A stretch of DNA of 64,000 bases, from the NCBI GenBank assembly GCA_018396955.1, contig JAGTQI010000002.1:1-64000 (forward strand), written 5' to 3'. The notes under the pieces are model-generated. The model made no database searches. It saw only the letters and a list, made by a program, of their open reading frames with translations, and had not been told where the DNA came from. Positions 42,100 through 51,347 of the stretch are shown here, one piece after another. Source of the DNA: Candidatus Bathyarchaeota archaeon (GTDB lineage: Archaea; Thermoproteota; Bathyarchaeia; Bathyarchaeales; Bathycorpusculaceae). Positions within the stretch are counted from its first letter, which is position 1; each line of letters begins with the position of its first letter. Made by a program: the position numbers and the translations under genes.

Positions 42100-43446
42100 T
42101 TGCCCAGACGCATAGTAATAATTGGGGCACACGCTGCCGGTGTGGATGCAGCCTCAGCTGCTAGGAAAACAGACCGCACAGCGGAAATTACTCTAATAAC
42201 CGATGAAAAGTATGCCGGATACTCCCGCTGCGGCCTACCCTTCGTTATAGGCGGACACATTCCAAATTTTAGCAACTTAATAGTTTTTCCGCCTAGCTAC
42301 TTCCAAATGATGAAACTAAACCTGAAAACAGAAACAAAAGTGACAAAAATAGATACGGGCAAAAAGGCTGTTCTGACTACGGGCAAGGCTGGGAACACGG
42401 AGGAAATTCCCTACGACAGCCTAGTAATAGCTGCTGGAGCAAGCGCCTTTACACCACCAATAAAGGGGAGGGAAAAACAGGGAATCATCCCATTGAGGAC
42501 GATAGAGGATGGTCAACGAATAGACCAAGCGGTTCGAGAAGGCGCAAAAACAGCTGTCGTCATGGGTGCTGGATTGATAGGCTTAGAAACAGCCGTGGCC
42601 TTACAGGAAAGGGGTTTAAAAGTAACTGTTGTGGAGATGCTGCCCCAAGTTTTGCCAGCCATGCTTGACGCAGACATAGCGAAAATGGTTCAGGAAATGC
42701 TGGAGCAGAAAGGCATAAGAATTTTGACAAACAAGCCTGTTGAAGAATTTCTCGGAGCGGATAAGGTAACTAGCATAGTGGCTGGAGGCGAGCAAATAGA
42801 CGCAGACCTTTTTGTTAGCGCTTTTGGTGTTAGGGCAAACACCCAGCTTGCCGTGGATGCTGGAATAGCCCTTGGAGAAACGAAAGCTATTAAAACAAAT
42901 GTGAGAATGGAAACCAGCGTTAAGGACGTTTACGCTGTCGGTGACTGTGCAGAATCCATCCACATAGTCACGCAAAGGCCAGCACTTCAACAACTTGGAA
43001 CGGTAGCTGTACGACAAGGGAAAGTGGCTGGAATAAACGCTGCTGGAGGCTATGCGCTATTCACGGGCGTTTTAGGCTCAGCTGTAACACAGCTTTATGA
43101 CACGCAAGTAGGTGTGACAGGCTTAACAGAGGCTGCAGCTCAAAGAGCGAAAATAGAAACTGTCACCGGGACCATCTCTTCTAAGACGAAGGCAGACTAT
43201 TATCCGGGCGCTTTACCGATAAAAGTTAAGCTTGTCGTTGAAAAGGAGTCGCAACGAATTATCGGAGCCCAAATTATAGGTGGGGAAGAAGTAACCCAAC
43301 GCATAAACGCTGTTTCGTTGGCCATACAAAAGCAAATGACTGTGCGAGAGCTAGCCAAAGCTGATACGGCTTATGCGCCTCCCCTCTGCGAGACATGGGA
43401 GCCTCTGGTTTTGGCCGCTGAGATGGTCTTAATGAAGACCCGATAA
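42100..43446 (+). CDS. CoA-disulfide-reductase-like FAD/NAD(P) oxidoreductase
   Basis: A 448-residue flavoprotein of the pyridine-nucleotide disulfide oxidoreductase superfamily. FAD-binding IVIIGAHAAGVDAASAAR opens the protein; SRCGLPFVIGGHI carries one redox Cys (C44) as in CoA disulfide reductases and NADH oxidases, not the CxxxxC pair of lipoamide dehydrogenase. NAD-binding VVMGAGLIGLETAVALQERG and FAD-binding DVYAVGDCAE follow, then a dimerisation domain. It begins with TTG 42100, three bases after gcvH, and must be in the same mRNA. CoA, persulfide or lipoyl-linked disulfides are possible substrates. Confidence 0.82.
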   Translation: MPRRIVIIGAHAAGVDAASAARKTDRTAEITLITDEKYAGYSRCGLPFVIGGHIPNFSNLIVFPPSYFQMMKLNLKTETKVTKIDTGKKAVLTTGKAGNTEEIPYDSLVIAAGASAFTPPIKGREKQGIIPLRTIEDGQRIDQAVREGAKTAVVMGAGLIGLETAVALQERGLKVTVVEMLPQVLPAMLDADIAKMVQEMLEQKGIRILTNKPVEEFLGADKVTSIVAGGEQIDADLFVSAFGVRANTQLAVDAGIALGETKAIKTNVRMETSVKDVYAVGDCAESIHIVTQRPALQQLGTVAVRQGKVAGINAAGGYALFTGVLGSAVTQLYDTQVGVTGLTEAAAQRAKIETVTGTISSKTKADYYPGALPIKVKLVVEKESQRIIGAQIIGGEEVTQRINAVSLAIQKQMTVRELAKADTAYAPPLCETWEPLVLAAEMVLMKTR

Positions 43447-43453
43447 AACCCAT

Positions 43454-43469
43454 ATTTTTCTTTTTATTT
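43454..43469 (+). terminator. T-rich terminator after the gcvH operon
   Basis: The plus strand reads ATTTTTCTTTTTATTT just behind the flavoprotein stop codon. T-rich tracts of this kind terminate archaeal RNA polymerase without a hairpin. It separates the gcvH operon from gap. Confidence 0.4.
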
Positions 43470-43540
43470 CTGTCGGAAGATTAATTAAGAGAACCAGTTC
43501 CAAATAATAACCGAAATTTAACACGAGAATGGTGATTTAG

Positions 43541-44554
<1,014 letters not shown>

Positions 44555-44561
44555 CCGAGCC

Positions 44562-44573
44562 AATATAAAATTT
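44562..44573 (+). promoter_or_regulatory. TATA box for pgk
   Basis: AATATAAAATTT lies just behind the gap stop codon, 53 bases before the pgk ATG. Transcription would begin near 44592 and give a leader of about 35 nt with GAGGGAC as ribosome-binding site. So pgk has its own promoter, even if read-through from gap also occurs. Confidence 0.45.
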
Positions 44574-44625
44574 AAAAGCGAAACAACCCCTTTATTTTTC
44601 TGTTCTAAAACAAAGAGGGACACGT

Positions 44626-45855
44626 ATGGCTAAATATTTAACTTTAGACGACGTTGACGTGAAAAACAAAGTTGTTCTCGTAAGAGTTGACTTCAACTCC
44701 CCAGTAGACCCGGAAACAAAGAAAGTCCTCGACGACACAAGGATTAGGGCACACGGTGAAACCACCATAAAAGAGTTAGCCCAAAGAGGCGCAAAGGTCG
44801 TCGTAATAGCCCATCAAGGAAGAAAAGGCGACCCAGATTTCATACCGTTAAAGGAACATGCTGAAATCTTGGGCAAAGTATTAGGAAAGCCAGTAAAATT
44901 TGTGGACGACGTCTTTGGAGAAAGGGCTCAAAAGGCGATAAAGGAGCTGAAAAACGGCGAAATCCTAGTATTAGACAACGTTAGAAACTTTGACGGAGAA
45001 ACAAAGGAAGGAACGCCAGAAGAACACGCCAAAACAGAACTTGTTAAGACGCTGGCGCCACTGGCAGACATTTTTGTTAATGATGCTTTCGCGGCAGCCC
45101 ATAGAGCCCACGTTTCAATGGTTGGTTTTACAGCTGTTTTGCCAAGTGTTGCCGGAAGAATAATGGAACGAGAACTAAAATCCCTAAGCAGAGTGTTGGA
45201 GAATCCAGAAAAACCATGTGTATACGTTCTTGGCGGTGCCAAGGCGGATGACTCCCTTGAAATCTCAAAATATGTCTTGGACAACAAAATAGCAGACTTT
45301 GTGCTAACTGGTGGCGTTGTCGGCCACGTTTTCATGGTTGCAAAGGGATATGACCTAGGTAAGCCAAACATGAAATTCCTAGAAGAGAAAAAACTGATGG
45401 GACTTGCTCCAGGAATAAAAGAGCTGATGCAAAAGTATCCGGACAAAATTAAGGTACCAGCAGATGTAGCAGTAGAGGTGGAGAAAAAGCGAAAGGAAAT
45501 TCCGGTGGAAAAACTTCCCACAGAATATCCAATATTTGATATTGGAGCGAAAACTGTTGAAAACTATGCAAAAATAATATACAACGCCAAATCAATAGTG
45601 TTAAGCGGACCAATGGGGGTCTTCGAAAACAGCGAATTCATATACGGAACAAGAAAAATATTCGAAGAAATTGCAAACTCGAAGGCCTTCTCCCTAGCAG
45701 GTGGAGGCCACACTATAGCCGCCCTACAAGAGTTGGGCTTATCAAATAAAATATCCTATGTGAGCACCGCTGGCGGAGCTTTAATAGAGTTTTTAATGGG
45801 CAAGAAGCTTCCAGGCGTTGTAGCTCTAGAAAAGGCTGCGGCTCGCAAGCTCTAG
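44626..45855 (+). CDS. pgk: Phosphoglycerate kinase
   Basis: A 409-residue PGK of the archaeal type: N-terminal VLVRVDFNSPV (about 17-27), substrate-binding VIAHQGRKGDPDF, VNDAFAAAHRAHVSMVGF (about 149-166), nucleotide-binding GGAKADDSLEI, LSGPMGVFENSEF and the C-terminal AGGGHTIAAL / STAGGALIEFLMGKKLPGV. It interconverts 1,3-bisphosphoglycerate and 3-phosphoglycerate. Together with gap and the ApgM at 57347 it covers the lower glycolytic/gluconeogenic trunk. Confidence 0.96.
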   Translation: MAKYLTLDDVDVKNKVVLVRVDFNSPVDPETKKVLDDTRIRAHGETTIKELAQRGAKVVVIAHQGRKGDPDFIPLKEHAEILGKVLGKPVKFVDDVFGERAQKAIKELKNGEILVLDNVRNFDGETKEGTPEEHAKTELVKTLAPLADIFVNDAFAAAHRAHVSMVGFTAVLPSVAGRIMERELKSLSRVLENPEKPCVYVLGGAKADDSLEISKYVLDNKIADFVLTGGVVGHVFMVAKGYDLGKPNMKFLEEKKLMGLAPGIKELMQKYPDKIKVPADVAVEVEKKRKEIPVEKLPTEYPIFDIGAKTVENYAKIIYNAKSIVLSGPMGVFENSEFIYGTRKIFEEIANSKAFSLAGGGHTIAALQELGLSNKISYVSTAGGALIEFLMGKKLPGVVALEKAAARKL

Positions 45856-45876
45856 CTTTAAACCGCCACTTTCCAT

Positions 45877-46534
45877 TTATTTTTGAGTTATTTTCTCCAG
45901 CAAGTCAACAACTCTGGCTTCTTCGTGTTCTGGCTTATGCTGAAGCATCTCATAAATCTGCAAGGTTTGCTCAGTAGCCTTCCTCCAAGTAAAATAGTGC
46001 AACACCCTTTTCCTCGCCATTCTTCCCCACCTCTTAGCTCTTTCAGAGTCGCATAAAACCTTCTTTATGCCCCACGCAACGCCGGCTGGGTTTCCACCGT
46101 TAACGTGTATGCCGTTCTGGTCTGAGCCGAAGGGCACAACTAGCTCTCTGAAGCCTACAACATCCTGAGCGCCAACAACTATCGGTTTTTCCATAACATT
46201 GCTTCTAGGCTTACTATGCCGAAGGGTTTACGGTGGATAAAAACAAAAGTCCGCCGCATAGTGCAATATGCGCTCTTTTACCGGAACAAAGTTGAATCTG
46301 CAAATAAGCTTGTCGCTTATTCCAAGCCTAATGGCTCAACAATGACGTTTTTGTTGTTTTCCCTTGCCCAAAATAACAAACTTGGTGTTTTGGTATTCTG
46401 CCAAGATTATTGGCATAGCTTGAACAAGGTTTATAACGTTCTTTAACCACGTCAGCCTTCCAAGAAACAGAACCCTTTTTCATCGGGTTTAATGCCATAC
46501 CGTGGCTAATTTTTTCAATAGATACGTTATTCAC
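45877..46534 (-). pseudogene. Truncated, frameshifted GT4 glycosyltransferase
   Basis: The minus strand carries the C-terminal half of a GT4/glycogen-synthase-like glycosyltransferase in several frames: VNNVSIEKISHGMALN at 46534, then VLFLGRLTWLKNVINLVQAM with PIILAEYQNTKFVILGKGKQ after a frame change, then ICRFNFVPVKERILHYAADF, and finally an open 105-codon piece from 46194 starting MEKPIVVGAQDVVGF, followed by HVNGGNPAGVAWGIKKVL. The N-terminal Rossmann half is absent: the remnant stops 22 bases before the divergent GH57 gene. This is a decayed paralogue of the GT4 proteins at 48533-50355. Confidence 0.8.
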
Positions 46535-46556
46535 CTATGTTTTAAAGAAGGGAACT

Positions 46557-48209
46557 ATGAAAGTAAAAATAGTTATTGAATTCAAAATCCGAATCCAATC
46601 TAAACTTGGCAAACTAGAAATAAAACATAAGCGAAAACAAATAACAACAGAGGCTAAAGGGTTGACGGACATAGTTTTCGTGTTTGAAGTACACCAACCC
46701 CACAGGTTAAGGAAGAACTATTTCTGGGAAAACAGGCTCTTCAAACGCTTAAGAAAGGAGGAACTCTTCAACTACTATTTTGACCATGAACTTGACAGGG
46801 AAATCTTTGAAAGGGCGTGCAAAAAATGCTACTTTCCATCAAACCAGATACTGCTAGACCTAATAGACAAGCATAAACGAGAGAAAAAACAGGTTAAAGT
46901 TTCCTTCAGCATTTCCGGAACCTTCCTCGAACAATGCGAAATGTTCAATAAAGACTTACTAGAATCCTTCAAACAACTTGCAGAAACGGGCTGTGTAGAA
47001 TTTCTAAGCCAAACATACTACCATTCTCTAGCAAGCCTCTACCCTGAAAGAGAAGAATTTATTGAACAAATAAAAATGCATAAACAAGCAGTAAGAGACT
47101 TATTGGGTTATACACCCCGAATCTTCGAAAACACAGAACTAATCTATAACAATGCCATTGCAAAAACAGCCGAAGAATTGGGCTTCATAGGAATTTTCAC
47201 TGAAGGAACAGAAAAAATACTCCATGAAAAGTCGCCCAACTACCTGTATAAGCCAAAGGGATGTAAAAAGATCAAAGTTCTCCTTAGAAACTACAAACTA
47301 ACGGACGATGTGGGTTTTAGGTTCTCCGCTAGATGGTGGAGTGAGTGGCCCCTAACAGCTGATAAATATGCAAGTTGGCTGGCAGCCACGCCGGGAGACT
47401 GCATAAACATATTTCCAGACTATGAAACCTTCGGGGAACACCACTGGCCGGAGACGGGTGTACACGAATTTTTGAGGCATCTTCCGAGGGAAATTTTGAA
47501 GTGGTGGCATCTCCGCATGGCGACGCCATCAGAGGTTATTGAAAAATATGAGGCTGTTGGAGAAATCGACGTGCCAGAGCTTGGTGGAACGGTTTCGTGG
47601 GCTGATTTAGAAAGGGATGCAAGCTGCTGGCTTGGAAACACGTTTCAATGGGCTTATCACACGTCTGTTAGGAGGCTTGAACCCATTGTTAAAGAGTCAG
47701 AAGATAAAGATTTTCTAAGGATGTGGCGTTACTTTCAAACAAGCGACCACCTATATTACATGTTCACAGCCGGCGGAGCTCCAGGCGAAGTTCATTCCTA
47801 CTTCAGTTACTTCAGCACTCCAGCAGATGCCTATGTAACGGCTCAAGCAGCAATTTTCGACTTCGAGAATCGCCTCCGCCTCGCAACAGCAACGGCCAAT
47901 GAGCCGTTTCTTTTCTATAAGGGCGTAGGGGAGGAAAATTATACTGGTGTAATGGCTTGGAGCCTTAAGGGGTTCATCAAAGCCCTACAAAAGGTCGAGA
48001 TAAAATCTATAGAGTTTCACAATAGTCGAGGCGACCTTGAAAAGTGGGCTGAACATTCGCTTCATGACAAGGTTTTGGCTGAAAAATTTAGGGAAATTAG
48101 ACTTTCAAAACTTAAGGGGCAAGCTTTAAGAAAAGCCTTAGCTGCAGCTGCCAAGGAGAGGTTTGACAAGTTATCACGTCAATTAAGGGCTGCAACAGAA
48201 TACTTTTAA
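46557..48209 (+). CDS. GH57 family glycoside hydrolase (alpha-amylase-like)
   Basis: A 550-residue GH57 enzyme, a family acting on starch or glycogen alpha-glucans. Region I is FEVHQPHRL (43-51), the nucleophile Glu (about E194) sits in ENTELIYNN, and the acid/base Asp (D288) in FPDYETFGEHHWPETG; further motifs are SQTYYHSLASLYPER and QTSDHLYYMFTAGGAPGEVH. The first about 35 residues are basic and atypical; TTG 46662 (LTDIVFVFEVHQPHRL) is an alternative start. It is divergent from a decayed GT4 and followed by a winged-helix gene and two GT4 genes, a group expected for storage-glycan metabolism. Confidence 0.9.
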   Translation: MKVKIVIEFKIRIQSKLGKLEIKHKRKQITTEAKGLTDIVFVFEVHQPHRLRKNYFWENRLFKRLRKEELFNYYFDHELDREIFERACKKCYFPSNQILLDLIDKHKREKKQVKVSFSISGTFLEQCEMFNKDLLESFKQLAETGCVEFLSQTYYHSLASLYPEREEFIEQIKMHKQAVRDLLGYTPRIFENTELIYNNAIAKTAEELGFIGIFTEGTEKILHEKSPNYLYKPKGCKKIKVLLRNYKLTDDVGFRFSARWWSEWPLTADKYASWLAATPGDCINIFPDYETFGEHHWPETGVHEFLRHLPREILKWWHLRMATPSEVIEKYEAVGEIDVPELGGTVSWADLERDASCWLGNTFQWAYHTSVRRLEPIVKESEDKDFLRMWRYFQTSDHLYYMFTAGGAPGEVHSYFSYFSTPADAYVTAQAAIFDFENRLRLATATANEPFLFYKGVGEENYTGVMAWSLKGFIKALQKVEIKSIEFHNSRGDLEKWAEHSLHDKVLAEKFREIRLSKLKGQALRKALAAAAKERFDKLSRQLRAATEYF

Positions 48210-48267
48210 GTATGCACAAGCCTTAATGAAGATGCGCCGGCATGTTTTAGGCTTAAGGTGAAAACCG

Positions 48268-48519
48268 TTGAGGGAGGATCTTCCAATCTCCGAGAAAATT
48301 CTGCAAACGCTCCATAACCTATGCGCAACAGCTCCAGATTTAGCGAGAAAAAGCGAAGAACTCGCCCAAGTCTTACAGTTGGATGCAACAGAGGTTGAAA
48401 AAATTCTAGACAGTTTTGGATGCGAGGGCTATGTGGAAAGTTTTGCTGACGACCAAGGGAAAAAGTGGTATTATCTTACTGGAAGGGGAATAATAAAAGT
48501 CTGCGCACTCTTCACTTAG
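48268..48519 (+). CDS. Small winged-helix protein in the GH57-GT4 cluster
   Basis: An 83-residue protein with a predicted helix-turn-helix/winged-helix core (SEELAQVLQLDATEVEKILD, then a GCEGYVESF strand and WYYLTGRGIIKVCAL wing). It starts with TTG 48268 and ends 13 bases before the half-length GT4 gene. It may regulate the cluster, but its operator is not visible. Confidence 0.6.
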   Translation: MREDLPISEKILQTLHNLCATAPDLARKSEELAQVLQLDATEVEKILDSFGCEGYVESFADDQGKKWYYLTGRGIIKVCALFT

Positions 48520-48532
48520 TCGGCGGTAGCAA

Positions 48533-49165
48533 ATGCGAGTAATAATTTTTTCATGGGAGTACCCGCCAAGAACGGTTGGCGAACTTGCCGATTATGTTAA
48601 AGAGTTGGCAGTGCAGCTCGCCAAAAACAAGGTTGAAACCTACGTGGTTACCTATCATGATTATATGACTGGGGAGTTTGAGGAAAACGGCGTCAAAACT
48701 TACAGGGTGACAAACCCTGTTAAGACCCACATAAGTGTCCTTACTTGGGTTTTGACTCTAAACCAAGAAGTGGAGCGGGTCGCCGCCAACATATGCTATA
48801 AAGTGGGCGGACGTTTAGACCTAATAGATGTACAGGACTGGCATTTTATTCCAGCAGCGGTTACTTTGAAAAGGGCATTCAACATTCCCTTTGTCTATTC
48901 CATTGAGAGTTTAGAGGACCATCGCTCTCATGGTGCAAACTCGCCGTTTAATATGGCTATTAAGAGCATTGAGTGGCTGGGCATGTATGAGGCAAGCAAG
49001 GTTCTCGTGAAATCCGAGTGGATGGCAAGCGAAGTCATCAGGATCTATAAGGTTCCAGAAGCAAAAATAAAAATCGTCAAGCCCGGCTCTGATCGATGGC
49101 TTAAAACAATTTTAGAAGCCTACAAAAGCCTTAAGGGGGAACTCATGGAATGTCCAGTGAGTTAA
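48533..49165 (+). CDS. Single-Rossmann GT4-like protein lacking the C-terminal domain
   Basis: A 210-residue protein equal to the N-terminal half of a GT4 glycosyltransferase: VIIFSWEYPPRTVGELADYV, VDVQDWHFIPAAVTL-like region LIDVQDWHFIPAAVTLKRAF, VYSIESLEDHRSHGANSPFN and VKSEWMASEVIRIYKVPE all have counterparts in the next gene. After IKIVKPGSD the sequence goes straight to RWLKTILEAYKSLKGE, which resembles the C-terminal GT4 helix that packs back onto the N-domain. The nucleotide-sugar-binding C-domain is missing, so it is unlikely to be an enzyme by itself. It overlaps the full-length GT4 gene by 16 bases. Confidence 0.75.
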   Translation: MRVIIFSWEYPPRTVGELADYVKELAVQLAKNKVETYVVTYHDYMTGEFEENGVKTYRVTNPVKTHISVLTWVLTLNQEVERVAANICYKVGGRLDLIDVQDWHFIPAAVTLKRAFNIPFVYSIESLEDHRSHGANSPFNMAIKSIEWLGMYEASKVLVKSEWMASEVIRIYKVPEAKIKIVKPGSDRWLKTILEAYKSLKGELMECPVS

Positions 49166-50355
49166 GGGTTATGATGCTTACATGGGAGTTTCCGCCGAGA
49201 ATTATTGGCGGTATCTCACCCCACGTATATTACTTGTCAAAAAGTCTTGCAAAAAATGGTGTGAAAGTCTACGTTGTTACATGCGATTTTCCAGGCGCCC
49301 CTCAATATGAAACGCTGGACGGAGTTGAAGTTTATAGAATTGATTCTTACAAGAACCCCTCGCCTGATTTTGCAAGCTGGGTTTACTTGATGAATATGAA
49401 CATGCAGAAGGAGGCAGCATCCATTGTTAAAAAATTAGGCGGAGTTAACATTTTCCACGCTCACGACTGGCTTGTGGCAGACGCTGGGATAGGCCTAAAA
49501 CACGTTTTTAGGAAACCTCTTCTGGCTACCATTCATTCGACAGAGTATGGAAGGCGAAACGGCATCCACTCTGACTATGAGAGAATGATTCACGAGACGG
49601 AGGCTTGGCTCACCTATGAGGCTTGGAGGGTTATATGCTGCAGCAACTACATGGTTTCCCATGTAAAATGGGTTTTCGGGCTTCCACAAGACAAACTCAT
49701 AATGATTCCAAACGGCGTGGACGCAAAAGAATATGAAAGAAGCGGCGATGTTGACTTAAACCAGTTTAGGCGACGCTTCGCCTTGCCGGAGGAGAAAATT
49801 GTATTGTTTGTTGGGCGACTCGTCTATGAAAAGGGCATACACGTTCTCATCAGCGCAGTACCGAAGGTCTTAGAGAAAGTGAACGCAAAATTTGTCATAG
49901 TTGGAAACGGATACATGCAACAATCCTTATCGGAATACATAAGAAACATAGGATTGGCGCATAAAGTCATGTTTACAGGTTTTGTAGATGATGGGACGCT
50001 GCGGAATCTGCAAAAATGCGCCGACGTTTCAGTTGTCCCATCCATTTTTGAGCCTTTTGGAATCGTGGCGCTTGAGGCTATGGCGGCTAAAAGTCCGGTT
50101 GTGGTTTCGGATACTGGTGGCTTGTCAGAAATAGTTGAGCATGAAATAACTGGAGTTAAAGTTTATCCAAATAACCCAGACTCGCTGGCGTGGGGGATCA
50201 CAAAAGTTTTGCTTGATGAGAATTTGGCGAATAAGTTGAGGGAGAACGCTTACCGAAAAGTTGTTGAAAATTATAACTGGGAGAAGATAAGCCAGCAAAC
50301 AAGAAAAATTTATGAGAGCGTTTTAAGCGAGTATTCAAGGACTTTTTGGGCTTAG
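49150..50355 (+). CDS. GT4-family glycosyltransferase (glycogen-synthase-like)
   Basis: A 401-residue two-domain GT4 enzyme: the acceptor-side domain opens VMMLTWEFPPRIIGGISPHV with HAHDWLVADAGIGLKHVF and TIHSTEYGRRNGIHSDYE; the donor-side domain has VLFVGRLVYEKGIHVLISAV and the E-x7-E motif in SIFEPFGIVALEAMAAKSPV. The closest roles are glycogen/starch synthesis or another alpha-glucosyl transfer. It overlaps the half-length protein gene and follows a GH57 gene, which supports storage-polysaccharide metabolism. Confidence 0.9.
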   Translation: MSSELRVMMLTWEFPPRIIGGISPHVYYLSKSLAKNGVKVYVVTCDFPGAPQYETLDGVEVYRIDSYKNPSPDFASWVYLMNMNMQKEAASIVKKLGGVNIFHAHDWLVADAGIGLKHVFRKPLLATIHSTEYGRRNGIHSDYERMIHETEAWLTYEAWRVICCSNYMVSHVKWVFGLPQDKLIMIPNGVDAKEYERSGDVDLNQFRRRFALPEEKIVLFVGRLVYEKGIHVLISAVPKVLEKVNAKFVIVGNGYMQQSLSEYIRNIGLAHKVMFTGFVDDGTLRNLQKCADVSVVPSIFEPFGIVALEAMAAKSPVVVSDTGGLSEIVEHEITGVKVYPNNPDSLAWGITKVLLDENLANKLRENAYRKVVENYNWEKISQQTRKIYESVLSEYSRTFWA

Positions 50356-50361
50356 CGGGGG

Positions 50362-51300
50362 TTATGGGTACTTAAGTCTAATTGCCTTATGTGGACATGT
50401 GTCAGAGCACTTCATACAATAAATACACTCCGGATCGCTGAACTTTTCCCATGGCAATTCTAGAATTGGAACCATCATGGGACAAGCCTTAACACATTCT
50501 CTGCATTCACCTTTAACACACTTCACAGGGTCCCTCCGTAAACCAAGAAAGCTAAACTTGTTCAGAAAAGCCATTATCGCGCCATGGGGACATAGATACC
50601 TACACCATCCCCGCGGAACATAAGCCGCTAAAACAAGAACACCTACAAGAATGAACAATTGAGCCCAAAAAATGGTAGGCAAATCCAAAATCCCTGATAA
50701 TACATCTACAATTGGCCGCTCCGTAACCTCAATTGAAAAGCTTTGAATGCCTCTCGGCAAAGATGAAAACAGGGTTTCAGCTGGACTTATGGCGGTGAAT
50801 GGAGCATAGGCGAATATCCCCAATGCTCTTTCATAATCTCTTTGGGCTCCCGCAAGCTTAGCAGCTGAAAATGTGAGGCTAATGAACAGCACAATGCCCA
50901 AAACAAAATACTTTACCAACGCCATGTTCCTATGAGTTTTAGGAGAAACCTCTGTTTTCTTCACTTTAACAAAGCCTACTAGGTCTTGGATGAAGCCGAA
51001 GGGGCAAACCCAACCGCAGAGGGATTTGCCAATTAAAACGCCCACTAATAGGAAGGATGCTGTTGCAAACCATGGAAAAACAACTGATGGCAACCGCCAC
51101 CCGCTGAACATTAGCTGCAGTGCTGTGAAAGCATCCCCAAGAGTGTTTGGTTGGTAACCCCAGGACCATAAAACTGGAAGCACTATAGGCAGCGAGTCTA
51201 AATTAAAGACCATTGCACTGAAAAGTAGGAAGGAGAGAAGCTGAACCACTCTGCGAAGCGTGTTAATCTTAAGCAGACGCCGCCGAATGTTTGCCTTCAA
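50362..51300 (-). CDS. Polyferredoxin membrane protein (NapH/CcoG-like)
   Basis: A 312-residue protein with five to six membrane helices and iron-sulfur motifs on the cytosolic side: two CxxxCP sites in helix loops (CGWVCPFGF at about 88-96 and CRYLCPHGAI) and a C-terminal 2[4Fe-4S] ferredoxin part (CVKGECRECVKACPMM and CIYCMKCSDTCPHKAIRL). This is the NapH/4Fe-4S-binding family that moves electrons to or from a membrane redox enzyme. No partner enzyme adjoins it, so the pathway is unknown. Confidence 0.85.
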   Translation of the reverse strand: MKANIRRRLLKINTLRRVVQLLSFLLFSAMVFNLDSLPIVLPVLWSWGYQPNTLGDAFTALQLMFSGWRLPSVVFPWFATASFLLVGVLIGKSLCGWVCPFGFIQDLVGFVKVKKTEVSPKTHRNMALVKYFVLGIVLFISLTFSAAKLAGAQRDYERALGIFAYAPFTAISPAETLFSSLPRGIQSFSIEVTERPIVDVLSGILDLPTIFWAQLFILVGVLVLAAYVPRGWCRYLCPHGAIMAFLNKFSFLGLRRDPVKCVKGECRECVKACPMMVPILELPWEKFSDPECIYCMKCSDTCPHKAIRLKYP

Positions 51301-51347
51301 CCATTTCAGCCCCTTTTTGGACGAGATAGTTATGGGTTTAGGTTATT

